Position numbers and translations under genes: made by a program. A stretch of 64,000 bases of DNA from Sphingobacteriaceae bacterium. Lineage in GTDB: Bacteria > Bacteroidota > Bacteroidia > B-17B0 > Aurantibacillaceae. Under the pieces are notes generated by a model. The model saw only the letters and a list, made by a program, of their open reading frames with translations, did not search any database and was not told the origin of the DNA. Positions 11,065 to 21,436 of this stretch are shown one piece after another (positions within the stretch are counted from its first letter, which is position 1; every line of letters starts with the position of its first letter). The DNA lies in the NCBI GenBank assembly GCA_947453445.1, contig CANGGP010000004.1, positions 43,484 through 107,483 on the forward strand. Reading direction: 5' to 3'.

Positions 11065-11535
11065 TTATTTTTTTCCGTTTTTCAATTCTATTTCTTTTAA
11101 TTCTTCTTGTTGTTTTTTAATCAAATCTTGACGTTCTTGCTCAGTCATGATAAAGCCGTCGGGCTTTACCCATGCTTGATTACTTTGCATCCAACCTTTA
11201 AACGCACGCACCTCAGCAGCATAAGAAATGCGCTCTTTCTTTTTATCTTTGTCGTTTTCTTCACCTTCCTTTTCCATTAAACCCATTTCCTTTTCAAATG
11301 CATCCTCTCCAATATCAAAGGCTTCCTTAGGCAATTCTCGTTTTTGCCAATAAGCCTTAAATGCCTTGATGGTTTCGTAATAATTTGCATTCGCATCGTT
11401 CATCATTTCAATCCACATCGGGTGTTTTGCATAATAACGCGTACTGTGCTTTGCTTTATCTTCTTGCGCCTGCGTGATTGAACAATTTAATGCCAAAACA
11501 AAAAAAACGCAAAAGGACTTTATGTTGAATTTCAT
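11065..11535 (-). CDS. Secreted hypothetical protein
   Basis: 156 aa with signal peptide; 1 bp gap to the downstream BNR gene on the same strand. Confidence 0.65.
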   Translation of the reverse strand: MKFNIKSFCVFFVLALNCSITQAQEDKAKHSTRYYAKHPMWIEMMNDANANYYETIKAFKAYWQKRELPKEAFDIGEDAFEKEMGLMEKEGEENDKDKKKERISYAAEVRAFKGWMQSNQAWVKPDGFIMTEQERQDLIKKQQEELKEIELKNGKK

Positions 11536-11649
11536 GAGCTACTTTTTGCTGAAAGATAAAAATAAAAGAACAAAATAATGACCGGAAGCTTTTAACAATC
11601 TCCCTCTATTTTTAATATATTTAAGCCGACGCCCTGAATCGATAAATGC

Positions 11650-12984
11650 ATGATTAACTTTCCTCAATCTTTATTAAATCAACTTAAAAAACTGCCGCAT
11701 TTTGATGAGAATGCCTTTTTAGAGGCGCATGCCGCGGAGCGTTTGGTCACCTCAATCAGATTAAACCCTTTTAAGCCGGCAAAACTTGATTTTGAATTAT
11801 CAAATCCGGTACCTTGGAACCAACATGCATATTATCTAAATGAACGGCCATACTTTACGCACGACCCTATGTTTCATGCAGGCGCCTATTATGTGCAAGA
11901 AGCCGGAAGTATGTTTATTGAACAGGCATTGAGCCAAAGTTTAAATTTAACTGATGATCTCAAAATTCTGGACTTATGTGCAGCGCCCGGCGGAAAAAGC
12001 ACCCTTATCAATACACTTATTTCGAAAAATAGTTTATTGGTTGCCAATGAAATTGTAAAATCGAGGGCTGATGTATTGGCTCAAAATCTTAGCCGTTGGG
12101 GCACATCAAATACGGTTGTCACTAACAACCATCCGGATAAATTTATGGTATTAAAAGATTATTTTGATGCCATTGTTGTCGATGCCCCTTGTAGTGGCAG
12201 TGGGTTATTTAGAAAACAACCCGAGGCCATCAATGAATGGAGCGAACAAGCTGTTGCCGCTTGTGAATTACGCCAAAAAAACATCCTCGAAAACATTCTG
12301 CCTACTTTAAAAAATGACGGCATTTTGGTGTATAGCACATGCTCGTATTCCATTGAAGAAAATGAAAACATCGTAAACTGGCTTATTTCAGAGCAGGGCA
12401 TGACATATGTTCCCATAAAAATAAATGCCGAATGGGGTATTCAAGAGAATGCGCAAGGCTACCGTTTTTACCCGCACCTCGCCATGAGTGAAGGATTTTT
12501 TTGTGCTGTTTTAAGAAGAGAAAACGTTCAAAATAAGCACACAAAAACACACAAGTTTAAGAGCAATATTTCAAAGCAAGAAATCGATGTTACACACGAG
12601 TTTATTGATTCTTCTTATTTGACATTAAACAAAATCAATGGTCGTATTCACCTCATGAATCAGGAGGGATTTGATTTTTTGAATCAGCACGAAAAAAAAT
12701 TTTATTATAAAAAGGCAGGTACATTAATTGGTGAAATTAAAAACGGCAAATTAGTGCCTGAACAAGAATTAGCGTGGTGCACAGCTTTAAATAACAACAT
12801 TAATCGAATTGATTTAGAAAAAGAAGAAGCCATTCAGTTCCTGAAAAAAGAAAACTTCCAACACAAAAGCAATCTACAAGGCTTGGTGTTGTTTTCTTAT
12901 AAAAACTTGGGTTTGGCTTGGGCTAAAATTCTCAGCAACAGGGTGAATAATTATTTGCCGAATGAAATAAAAATACTTAGATAA
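11650..12984 (+). CDS. RsmF/RsmB-like rRNA cytosine-C5 methyltransferase
   Basis: VQEAGSMFIEQ, LDLCAAPGGKST, VDAPCSGSGLFRK, YSTCSYSIEENE motifs of the NOL1/NOP2/sun family. Confidence 0.9.
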   Translation: MINFPQSLLNQLKKLPHFDENAFLEAHAAERLVTSIRLNPFKPAKLDFELSNPVPWNQHAYYLNERPYFTHDPMFHAGAYYVQEAGSMFIEQALSQSLNLTDDLKILDLCAAPGGKSTLINTLISKNSLLVANEIVKSRADVLAQNLSRWGTSNTVVTNNHPDKFMVLKDYFDAIVVDAPCSGSGLFRKQPEAINEWSEQAVAACELRQKNILENILPTLKNDGILVYSTCSYSIEENENIVNWLISEQGMTYVPIKINAEWGIQENAQGYRFYPHLAMSEGFFCAVLRRENVQNKHTKTHKFKSNISKQEIDVTHEFIDSSYLTLNKINGRIHLMNQEGFDFLNQHEKKFYYKKAGTLIGEIKNGKLVPEQELAWCTALNNNINRIDLEKEEAIQFLKKENFQHKSNLQGLVLFSYKNLGLAWAKILSNRVNNYLPNEIKILR

Positions 12985-12988
12985 ACTG

Positions 12989-13801
12989 CTAGAACAATTC
13001 AAATTTGACACCAAAAAATAATTCATCATTGGTTTCAAATTTGTTATTGTTAAAGTATGTGGCATTGTTATGCTCATACTCTACACCAAAAAACACACCT
13101 CTTAATTTTTCGAGTGAAATCCAAAGTGAAGCTTGAATGACCATCTGATTGGTAGGAAAAGTTGCACGGCCCATGCCTGTACTCGATAATTTAAAAATAT
13201 GAAATAATTTAAGCTCTTGAGTTGTGTACTCATAACCAAAAACATAATCAGGAAACACTCTGCTAATTAATGAAACGCGTTTAAAGACTAAATTATCGTA
13301 TGCGGTTATTTGCGGCCCAATACTTAAAAACTCTTGGCCTGTAATACTGCCTACTTCTGCCCCTAATTGAAATATTTTGGTTCCGAAATAACCTTCAGTG
13401 TACATGATTAAATCTTTCATATCACGTGCACCTTCATAGTGTGTATTGGCGTCGGCAAAAAACCTAACCCCGCCCAATAACTTTTCATTATTTGAATACA
13501 AGTGATAATCAAACATGGCTTCATGCTTCACAACAGGGTCACCGGGACGGATAATGTTCAATGGATACAACTCGAGCTCAGTTTCCAAATCCTCATGTTT
13601 CCTGATTTCCCGCGACAATGAATCATCACCTCTCGGATGGATTAAGCTCAAGCCTTTGGCTCTTGAAAATCCATAACCATTTTGCGCATTGCCACTTGTA
13701 TTTGCGAAAAGTAAAAAGCTGATTAGAAAATAAATTTGAATAGAACTCAAACAGGTTAAAGAAAATCTGTTGATTTTGATACTGAATTCTTTTGCCTTCA
13801 T
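12989..13801 (-). CDS. Predicted outer-membrane/secreted protein
   Basis: 270 aa, signal peptide, alternating beta-barrel-like C-terminus ending NDELFFGVKFELF. Confidence 0.65.
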   Translation of the reverse strand: MKAKEFSIKINRFSLTCLSSIQIYFLISFLLFANTSGNAQNGYGFSRAKGLSLIHPRGDDSLSREIRKHEDLETELELYPLNIIRPGDPVVKHEAMFDYHLYSNNEKLLGGVRFFADANTHYEGARDMKDLIMYTEGYFGTKIFQLGAEVGSITGQEFLSIGPQITAYDNLVFKRVSLISRVFPDYVFGYEYTTQELKLFHIFKLSSTGMGRATFPTNQMVIQASLWISLEKLRGVFFGVEYEHNNATYFNNNKFETNDELFFGVKFELF

Positions 13802-13905
13802 AAACCAGGCGAATACCGATTAATTTAACCATGCTTTTAACCTAAAAAACAATCTCGTCAGGTATTCCGGGAAACAAAGTTATAAGTAAGGCCTATTTCA
13901 GAACA

Positions 13906-13917
13906 TGACATCCGTCA
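13906..13917. promoter_or_regulatory. Candidate Crp/Fnr-family operator TGAC-ATCC-GTCA
   Basis: Perfect palindromic half-sites; 105 bp upstream of the 13801 start codon; same motif at 22302 and 25436. Confidence 0.45.
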
Positions 13918-13968
13918 ATTAAAGGCATGACTTTATCGCAATCTTTCATCAAAATTAAACAAAAAAAA

Positions 13969-14006
13969 GCACTTTTCTATGGCGATAAACTGCATAGAAA
14001 AGTGCT
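13969..14006 (-). terminator. Rho-independent terminator of the cytochrome c/NrfD unit
   Basis: agcacttttctatg...catagaaaagtgct, 14 bp arms, T-run on the minus strand. Confidence 0.8.
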
Positions 14007-14036
14007 AAACTAAACGCACTCAACCAAACGATGAGC

Positions 14037-14465
14037 TTATTTCTTAAGGGTTCTCATAAAGTTAATAATGCTCCAGATCTCTTCGTCTTCAGTTATTTTC
14101 TTTTTGAATGAAGGCATATCTACTCTACCTTCTTTTATCTTATAAAATAATTCACCGTCAGTTTGATCAGCTACATCCTTGGCACTAAAATCACCACATG
14201 GGGTATCTAATTCTTTTGATTTAGGACCATCGCCCAAACCTTTAGCACCATGACATGATTTGCAATGTTTCATGAACAATGTTTTACCCGCCGCAATCGT
14301 TCCATCGTCGGATTTAACCGGGTTTTTCATTTTCTTAGAAGCATCAGGCACAACCCAAGGTTTCTTTTTTTCTTGAAACTTATTGTTAAATGACATTGTT
14401 ACAAATGCCAAAACAAACATTACAATTCCTGCAAGGAGGAAGTTTTTGTTGATTACAGTTTTCAT
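14037..14465 (-). CDS. Class I c-type cytochrome
   Basis: KHCKSCHGAKGLGDGP (CXXCH) and downstream Met ligand region VDMPSFKKKI. Confidence 0.88.
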   Translation of the reverse strand: MKTVINKNFLLAGIVMFVLAFVTMSFNNKFQEKKKPWVVPDASKKMKNPVKSDDGTIAAGKTLFMKHCKSCHGAKGLGDGPKSKELDTPCGDFSAKDVADQTDGELFYKIKEGRVDMPSFKKKITEDEEIWSIINFMRTLKK

Positions 14466-14531
14466 AAATTAAATTGATTTTAGGTTAATTGTTTGGTTAT
14501 ATATTTTTTTGTTTAGTTTTCAATCACTAAG

Positions 14532-15452
14532 TTAACGTAACTTTTTAATTTTAAATAAGAGTGAAATTAGGTAAAAAATAATTCCCCATATGGTAAAAAT
14601 GATGGTTACCGAAACAATTACTAAGGGCACAGGCGCATTTTGGCCTGAAGACCACAAAGTTCTTTTGGTGAATTTGTGCTCAATTGGTGGCACCGACCAA
14701 GGTATTCTTTTTGTTACTTCAATAATACCATCATTTTCTTGATCCTCATACCTGGCGGCAACTGTAATTGTTTTGTCGTTGTTACCCGGAATATCTTTCG
14801 GTAACACACCCGAAACTTCACCATTCTCATCGGTGCTTAAATTTTCTTCACCAAATGGTAAGGCACCAAATGTGCGTTTAATCAATAGCTTTATCTCAGT
14901 TTTAGCTGCCGGCGACTCAACACTGTCTTTAAACATCGAAAGTTTAGCCACAACAGTGGTTAAAGAATCAGCAACGCTGTTTGAAAGGCTTATTCTCACA
15001 TCATTCACTGTTATTTGCTCACTAGAGTTTTCAAATTTAGGATCTGTGCCAATGCTCGCAATAAAATTAAATACATGCGCCCCTGTTTTAATCCTTTTGA
15101 AATTATCACTCAAGTCAAACTCAACAACACCATCGTCGTCAGTTACCAAATTTCCCATCCAACCCTCTCCAGTAACAGGATTAAACTTTCTAACTTCCGA
15201 TAAATATAAATTCACAATGATGTTATTCACCGGAATAAACTTTTTTCCGTCTTTATAAGAAAGCTCAACCTTAATACTCGGTTTACCGTCAATAATCTTA
15301 TAACTTAATTTAAAGTTTGGCGTAATTTTGGTTGCTTCGCCGTCATTGCCTGCAAATGAACGTGCCACAAACACAAAAATCAAACTCAATAATAGCAAAA
15401 CCCTTTTGGTTTTTTTAAGCTGCAAATATGTTTTATTATGTATCATAATCAA
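14532..15452 (-). CDS. Membrane-anchored Ig-like protein of unknown function
   Basis: Signal peptide, beta-rich ectodomain, C-terminal TM VPLVIVSVTIIFTIWGIIFYLISLLFKIKKLR. Confidence 0.65.
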   Translation of the reverse strand: MIMIHNKTYLQLKKTKRVLLLLSLIFVFVARSFAGNDGEATKITPNFKLSYKIIDGKPSIKVELSYKDGKKFIPVNNIIVNLYLSEVRKFNPVTGEGWMGNLVTDDDGVVEFDLSDNFKRIKTGAHVFNFIASIGTDPKFENSSEQITVNDVRISLSNSVADSLTTVVAKLSMFKDSVESPAAKTEIKLLIKRTFGALPFGEENLSTDENGEVSGVLPKDIPGNNDKTITVAARYEDQENDGIIEVTKRIPWSVPPIEHKFTKRTLWSSGQNAPVPLVIVSVTIIFTIWGIIFYLISLLFKIKKLR

Positions 15453-15470
15453 TATTTTTTAGTTTGATTT

Positions 15471-16865
15471 TTATTCTTGCTCATTTAAATGTTTGTAAAT
15501 GGTGTAATGCGAAACACCTCTTTCTTCAGCCACTTCCCAAATTGAAATAATCGGAAAATAACGAATGAACAAGGTAATCACCAACAAGGCACCTGCCAAT
15601 GAAGCGCCTGTAATCGACCATTCGGCCAAAGTAGCTGTATAATGTTTAGCTGATTCAGGTACTTGTTGCAATGGTAAAAAAGGATGCAACATGGTTGGAA
15701 TTACAATCAAATAACGTTTAAACCATGCACCAATAATTACAAACACTGACATTAAAAAGATGGATCTCGGTTTACGTCCTTGCGGAAACAATAACACAAT
15801 AATTGGAATAAACATCCCGAAAATTTGTACCAACCAAAACATTGGTGCATAATGCCCAATAAACAATTCTTTTAAATGCGCGCCTTCATCACCTTTCATT
15901 TTATAACCCGGAATAAAATACTCGTTGATTGTAAAATACAAATAGATAAATGACAGCAACACCAATAAACGGCCCATTCTGTCGAAGTGTTTATCAGTGA
16001 TTAATTCGTCATATTTATTATAAAAATGACGTATCACATACATTCCCGCAATAACAGCGGCAGCTCCAACCATAAAGGCACCGGCCACAAAATAAGCACC
16101 AAAGTTGGTACTATCCCAACCCGGACGGTATGTAGTGGCAAATAACCATGATGTTACAGTATGTATACTTAAAGCCACCGGAATGATTAACACCGACAAA
16201 ATTGTAATGGCTTTTTTAACCATTTTGTATTGTGCAGGTTTATTGTTCCATCCCAAGGCTAAAATTTTATACATTTTGTGTTGCCATTTCGGAATGTTTT
16301 TCATCCGATCGCGGCAAAACGAAATACCCGGCAACAAAGGAAAATACAAGAACAACAAACTAATGGTCATGTATGTTGTTACCACAATCACGTCCCACAT
16401 AATCGGCGATTGAATCCTACCATGTATAAACATGTTGATGATTCTGTCAGGACGACCCATGTCAACGATAATGATTAAACCTGCAAAGATAATTCCTGCT
16501 ACCGCAATGATCTCAGCCATACGCGTAATTGGCGCACGCCAACTAACGTTTAACAAATTAAGCACGGCTGTAATTAATGATCCAACCAAACTCACCGCCA
16601 CAAAAAATACAAAGTTCGAAATGTAGATACCCCAAGAAACGGTATCGCTTAATCCGGTGATTGATAAGCCTTTCTTTAATTGAATCACATAATTGTATAA
16701 TCCAAATACAATCACCGCCACTAAAAATACAACCCAAATTTTTCCGGCTTTACCAAATTTTTGAGGTAACAAATCGTCGTTATAATGATGAAGCATTTCT
16801 ATTGCTTCTTTTTCACTCATATGTTTATTAGTTTCTTCCATAACTTTATTTTTTTTATGAATCAC
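15471..16865 (-). CDS. NrfD/PsrC-like polysulfide reductase family membrane subunit
   Basis: About 10 hydrophobic segments, VSWGIYISNFVFFVAVSLVGSL; overlaps the FeS gene by 11 bp. Confidence 0.85.
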   Translation of the reverse strand: MIHKKNKVMEETNKHMSEKEAIEMLHHYNDDLLPQKFGKAGKIWVVFLVAVIVFGLYNYVIQLKKGLSITGLSDTVSWGIYISNFVFFVAVSLVGSLITAVLNLLNVSWRAPITRMAEIIAVAGIIFAGLIIIVDMGRPDRIINMFIHGRIQSPIMWDVIVVTTYMTISLLFLYFPLLPGISFCRDRMKNIPKWQHKMYKILALGWNNKPAQYKMVKKAITILSVLIIPVALSIHTVTSWLFATTYRPGWDSTNFGAYFVAGAFMVGAAAVIAGMYVIRHFYNKYDELITDKHFDRMGRLLVLLSFIYLYFTINEYFIPGYKMKGDEGAHLKELFIGHYAPMFWLVQIFGMFIPIIVLLFPQGRKPRSIFLMSVFVIIGAWFKRYLIVIPTMLHPFLPLQQVPESAKHYTATLAEWSITGASLAGALLVITLFIRYFPIISIWEVAEERGVSHYTIYKHLNEQE

Positions 16866-17823
16866 TTTCTTTTTCTTCTCCGTTGCTATCTACAAATGGA
16901 AACAAGCGGTTAACCGGTGGTAAATAATACACACTAGGTTCAGTGCCTAAAGATTCCATATAACGGTAAGCAGCTTTGTCTTTCAACAATTGTTTGAATC
17001 GCAAAGTTTCATCACCATTGGTAACAGTATCTTCATTGGCATCGCCAAAATAATATACACCATTCGGGCAAGCAGTAACACAATGCGGTAATTTGCCTTG
17101 TTTCAACATATCCGGACAGAAATCACATTTTTCAACTGTACCTTTTTTACGCGGTGTGCTGGTTTCAGGCGAATACACCATCTCGTTTACATACTCAGGT
17201 TGTTGCGGTTCTTCCCAGTTAAAAGTTCTAGTTGAGTAAGGGCAAGCAGCCATGCAAAAACGACAACCAATGCAACGCTCATTATCAATCAACACCAAAC
17301 CATCTTCTCTTTTAAAGGTGGCGTCAACCGGACAAACCTTAACGCAAGGTGGCTTATCACAATGCAAACAAGGTTTAGGCATCCAATAAGGTGCTGTATC
17401 CTCGGTGTCTTGCATTTTATATACTTTTAACCACTTATCTTGTGCAGGCAACAGATGGTGTTTTTGACACGCTTTTTGGCATTTAAGTGCGTTTTTACAA
17501 CGCGACAAGTCAATCACCATTACATATTTTTTTCCCGGTACACCAACACGCGATTCATCAGGTGAAGCACCGCAATGGTGTTTAGGATGTGAATGTTCTT
17601 TTAGATAAGCTGAATCTACTTCTACCAATTTACCATCCGGTGTCAGTAATTTTACTTTCTCACCGGTTTCTTTGTTGGCCGGTTCTTCCTGATCGGATAA
17701 TACTTTTTGGATGCCACCACCTGCAATGGTTAATCCGGCTGTAAGAAATCCCAACTTGAGAAAATTTCTTCTACCGCTGGCCGCATCATCGTGTTTGTTT
17801 TGATCATCTGGCTTTTGAGACAT
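16855..17823 (-). CDS. Tat-exported 4Fe-4S ferredoxin subunit (DmsB/PsrB/NrfC-like)
   Basis: SGRRNFLKLGFLTAG Tat signal; CLHCDKPPCVKVCP, CIGCRFCMAACPYSTR, CDFCPDMLKQGKLPHCVTACPNG. Confidence 0.88.
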   Translation of the reverse strand: MSQKPDDQNKHDDAASGRRNFLKLGFLTAGLTIAGGGIQKVLSDQEEPANKETGEKVKLLTPDGKLVEVDSAYLKEHSHPKHHCGASPDESRVGVPGKKYVMVIDLSRCKNALKCQKACQKHHLLPAQDKWLKVYKMQDTEDTAPYWMPKPCLHCDKPPCVKVCPVDATFKREDGLVLIDNERCIGCRFCMAACPYSTRTFNWEEPQQPEYVNEMVYSPETSTPRKKGTVEKCDFCPDMLKQGKLPHCVTACPNGVYYFGDANEDTVTNGDETLRFKQLLKDKAAYRYMESLGTEPSVYYLPPVNRLFPFVDSNGEEKESDS

Positions 17824-18122
17824 ACGATTGATTTTTAAGGATAATTTATTTTATGAAAATTGAAAATTTGATTTGATTTTTTTGCAATGAAATTGAAGAA
17901 AATGGCGGTTTTATTTGATTTTTGATGCCTTCTAATTTTAGTTTCATAACAAACTCAAAGTACGCGCTGATTCTGATTTTTCAGCATGATGGCCATCAAA
18001 GAAACGTATGATTTTGATCAGTTGAAGAAAAATAATTTGCTCAAAAAAACATGTTGATCAAACAACTTAAACACTTGCCATTGCTTAAAAATCATCCATC
18101 GCAATCACTTTTTTCAAAAAAA

Positions 18123-18155
18123 AAAACTTCAGATGTAACACCTGAAGTTTTCTTT
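18123..18155 (-). terminator. Rho-independent terminator of redox module 1
   Basis: aaaacttcag...ctgaagttttc hairpin with A-run on + strand (T-run on minus). Confidence 0.75.
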
Positions 18156-18184
18156 GCCGAAAGGCAATATATTAATCGCTTAAA

Positions 18185-19087
18185 TTAGTAATTCCACAAA
18201 CGGGTCATGTTGAAGCCGATGCAAAAATCCATTTTAGCAAAATCATTTTTATTATACAACACATTGTATTGGTTGATAATCGATTGTCCGGTACTCACAA
18301 ACACTTGAAACACGTGCGATGATGTTGCAGCTTCTAAACCCAAACTTAAATTCGGCTTCACAGTAATCACCTTTGTATTTTGTGACGTTAAATTTTGTTC
18401 ATACTCAACAGTTACCGCTAAGGCTTCGGTAATTTTATAACGACCACTTACTGCCACCGCTATATTACCATGTTTCACCAATGAATCTACGATGTTGAAG
18501 TGAGAATAACTTGGTGCCAATTGTAAGGATAATTTTTCGCCAAATTTTCTCGCAATAATCAATTGATTAAAATAAGTCAAACGATCAACTGTTTTAGGGA
18601 AAACATCCTTTCTAACATCAATGGCGGCATTGCCAAAATAGGTAATACTCAAAGGAATACTTCCCGAACGAGTTTGCTTTAACAATGCATACTTAATGTT
18701 CACATCTTGCAATTTATTATTCTTTGTGGTTCCTAACCCAACTTGCAAATTTTTGCTCAAAGAATAATTAAACCCTATTCTAATATTCGATGGCGCATAC
18801 AATCCACCCAAGTCAAAATCCTTGCTGTTTAATAAACCAAATCGGTGTTGAATCACAAATTCCAATGTATTTGGGGTTGGAATAATCGCCGTTTGACTGT
18901 TCATCAAATAACCACTTTCAAACATGTTTTTTACCGGTCGGTTATCTTTTTTAGGTTTCTCTTCCGCAGCAGCAGTAGAATCAGCTTGTTGAGCACTTAC
19001 CATGCCTGTGCACAATTGTAACGATGCGAATACAATTAATGCTTTATTTAAAAAATTTGGTTTCATAATGATTGAGATATTCTTCAT
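18185..19087 (-). CDS. DUF5777-like beta-barrel protein (copy 1)
   Basis: FEFVIQHRFGLLNSKDFDLGGLYAPSNIRIGFNYSLSKNLQVGLGTTK...; paralogous to 22609-23514. Confidence 0.8.
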   Translation of the reverse strand: MKNISIIMKPNFLNKALIVFASLQLCTGMVSAQQADSTAAAEEKPKKDNRPVKNMFESGYLMNSQTAIIPTPNTLEFVIQHRFGLLNSKDFDLGGLYAPSNIRIGFNYSLSKNLQVGLGTTKNNKLQDVNIKYALLKQTRSGSIPLSITYFGNAAIDVRKDVFPKTVDRLTYFNQLIIARKFGEKLSLQLAPSYSHFNIVDSLVKHGNIAVAVSGRYKITEALAVTVEYEQNLTSQNTKVITVKPNLSLGLEAATSSHVFQVFVSTGQSIINQYNVLYNKNDFAKMDFCIGFNMTRLWNY

Positions 19088-19106
19088 GCTTTTTATTATT
19101 TACAGA

Positions 19107-19472
19107 CTAGTTTAATTTTGTTCCTTGTTTAATCCAACTCAACACCTTGTTAATTTCACTTGCGGGAAGTTTATTGGGCGGCATATTCGTATTCAACTTC
19201 ACCATAATTAGGCTTGTTGATGGATTTAGTGTATCGGTGTAACCACCATCAATCAAAGAATTATAAGCTTTTTCGCTTGTTAAATCGGGCTTAACATTTC
19301 CATTGTGGCATCCGCTCAAAGTACAATTGGTGGTAAACAAAGGTTGAATATCCTTCGAAAAACTAATCGTCGCATTCGGATCAATAACCGGTGGTTTAAA
19401 ATATTTCTTTTCGCATGAGGCAAACAAAATTGCCAAAACGAATATTTTGATATGAACAGAAGTGATTGTCAT
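19107..19472 (-). CDS. Small cytochrome c-like lipoprotein with CX4CH motif (copy 1)
   Basis: Lipobox LFASC, CTLSGCH, MPPNKLP; paralogous to 23526-23924. Confidence 0.82.
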   Translation of the reverse strand: MTITSVHIKIFVLAILFASCEKKYFKPPVIDPNATISFSKDIQPLFTTNCTLSGCHNGNVKPDLTSEKAYNSLIDGGYTDTLNPSTSLIMVKLNTNMPPNKLPASEINKVLSWIKQGTKLN

Positions 19473-19474
19473 AA

Positions 19475-20860
19475 TTATTTCAATTTAAATGTGAGCATTT
19501 GTTTTAAGGATCCTATATGGTTCTTTCCATCAGCATTCATTAATGCGATGCCAAACGGATATGATTTTCCTTCAGGAGTTGTAAACTGAACGTCATCCGC
19601 ATTTCCGGTGTTTAATTTACGCACCAAAATCACTTGATACAAAGTATGTGGTGTTACATTAATCCTGCTTCTGGTAACATTCGATACCGACCAAACATCG
19701 GCATGACTGCCGCTTGGAGGCGACAACAATACACCCGGTACACCACCCAATCCTTTGATATAAGCAATTAAATCATTTACACTGGCTGCTGGTACTTGCG
19801 ACCAATAAGTATTACCTTCATGGTTGCCGCTCGAAGCAAAACTAATTAAACTTGCACGTGAATATTTTTTCGCAAATCCAACTGCTGCAAAAGGTGTGGC
19901 TGAACCACTTGGACCATCACCTCCACCTTCATCGCCATGACAGTGACCACAGCCATAAACACTATTGTGATAAACCAAATCACCTTTATGATAATCGCCA
20001 ATAAAAGGTGTGATATTTGTGGTTGCAGTTGTATTCAATAAATAATAACCGGCATCCAACAATGTTGTTTTACCGTCGGGTCTGGTAAAAGATTGATCTA
20101 CACCGCTCCATTCGTAAGCCGGTTGCGATCGTGGGTTACCGGGTACCTTTTTATTTGAAGTAACCATGGCATTACCTGTATCTTTAACAAGGCCTTTGTT
20201 GGCATCTGTTACCATATCAGCAGCATAACCCAAAGCATCTGTCGTAGCAACATCCCACGACCAAATATCAACAGATCCTGCAGCCGGTTGCATTTTTCCT
20301 TGGTGACAAGAAGCTGCACAACCTTTGTCAACAAAGGTGCCTTCTGAACTTGAAGAATTATTTAAATCAAAGGCAATCGCCATCTTATCACTATTCCCTT
20401 GCGATGTCCATTGTCCTGTTGTATCTGATTTTAAAGGATCCGACGCGCCTAACAAAGTGGCCAAAGCATTGGTGGCATCCAAATTATTATCAACCCACTC
20501 AACATAAATATAAAGTTTAGAATCATCGTATGCCGCTTTCATGGTCAACTTAGGATCACCACCGGCATTAAAAGAACTTGTACCACCATATGTACCGGTC
20601 ATGTTTAAATAACCATTCGAATACAGGGCATTCTTGTTTAAATTTCCAACCGATACTTTTAAGTAATCGGCATTTTTCCAATAACTATCACTCAAAGTTA
20701 ATGGCGCTGTGCTAACGTAAGTAGCCTCCAGTGCAGTGGTTTGTACCGCCACTTTTGGTCCCGGAGGTTTTACAAAATATTTTTTCTCGCACGCAACAAT
20801 CAAACTTAATGTGATTGAAACGATGACGAATAGTGCTTTATGTCTTAGTATGATTTTCAT
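19475..20860 (-). CDS. Ethylbenzene-dehydrogenase-related heme lipoprotein (copy 1)
   Basis: ORF runs to 20935, but lipoprotein start MKIILRHKALFVIVSITLSLIVAC at 20860 is preferred; YVEWVDNN, CAASCH (CX3CH), CGHCH (CXXCH). Confidence 0.8.
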   Translation of the reverse strand: MKIILRHKALFVIVSITLSLIVACEKKYFVKPPGPKVAVQTTALEATYVSTAPLTLSDSYWKNADYLKVSVGNLNKNALYSNGYLNMTGTYGGTSSFNAGGDPKLTMKAAYDDSKLYIYVEWVDNNLDATNALATLLGASDPLKSDTTGQWTSQGNSDKMAIAFDLNNSSSSEGTFVDKGCAASCHQGKMQPAAGSVDIWSWDVATTDALGYAADMVTDANKGLVKDTGNAMVTSNKKVPGNPRSQPAYEWSGVDQSFTRPDGKTTLLDAGYYLLNTTATTNITPFIGDYHKGDLVYHNSVYGCGHCHGDEGGGDGPSGSATPFAAVGFAKKYSRASLISFASSGNHEGNTYWSQVPAASVNDLIAYIKGLGGVPGVLLSPPSGSHADVWSVSNVTRSRINVTPHTLYQVILVRKLNTGNADDVQFTTPEGKSYPFGIALMNADGKNHIGSLKQMLTFKLK

Positions 20861-20950
20861 AACTTTTTTATTGAATGCTTTAATCCTTATGGAAAGATAA
20901 TACTTTTTATCAGTTTCCTTTTTCAATCTCAACAAAAATTTTTCAAGAAT

Positions 20951-20979
20951 ACGGCAATCCGATTTGGATTGCCGTATTG
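20951..20979 (-). terminator. Intergenic hairpin/terminator after the YceI unit
   Basis: atacggcaatcc-gattt-ggattgccgtat perfect 12 bp stem. Confidence 0.75.
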
Positions 20980-21025
20980 ATTTTATTTACTCAATTGGAT
21001 GAATTCCAATCGAATGATATTTAAT

Positions 21026-21433
21026 TTATTGTACAGTTAAATCAGCAGTAACAGTACCTTTCTTGTCGCCAATTGTTGCATGACCACCGCCTGAGGTAAA
21101 AGTTTGACCGCTTGCATTGGTGTATTCTGCTGTTACAAAATAATCACCTCTTAACAAACCACCAAATGAATAGTTTCCGGCATCATCGGTAATGGTTGTA
21201 GCGTTGTGTGTGCTGCTTGCTGATGTAGCATTAAAAGTTATGTATACAATGGCTTTATTCACTGCCGCACCTTTTAAAGTTACTGTTCCTTTAATGGTTG
21301 CGCTTCCACCAAAATCATTGGTTTTTTTGCAAGATGTTAGTCCTAATAAAAACACGATGGCTATTAGGGCAATATTTTTGATTGTTTTCATTTGAATTTG
21401 TTTTTTAAGTTTTATTACTATTTCTATTTTCAA
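21026..21433 (-). CDS. Carboxypeptidase-regulatory-like lipoprotein
   Basis: Lipobox GLTSC; ATIKGTVTLKGAAVNKAIVYITF...DDAGNYSFGGLLRGDYFVTAEY. Confidence 0.8.
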   Translation of the reverse strand: MKIEIVIKLKKQIQMKTIKNIALIAIVFLLGLTSCKKTNDFGGSATIKGTVTLKGAAVNKAIVYITFNATSASSTHNATTITDDAGNYSFGGLLRGDYFVTAEYTNASGQTFTSGGGHATIGDKKGTVTADLTVQ

Positions 21434-21436
21434 TTA

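Noticed and set aside
18053-18060. TTGATCAA palindrome upstream of the FeS operon
   Set aside because: Half-sites abut with no N4 spacer; too short to call an Fnr site
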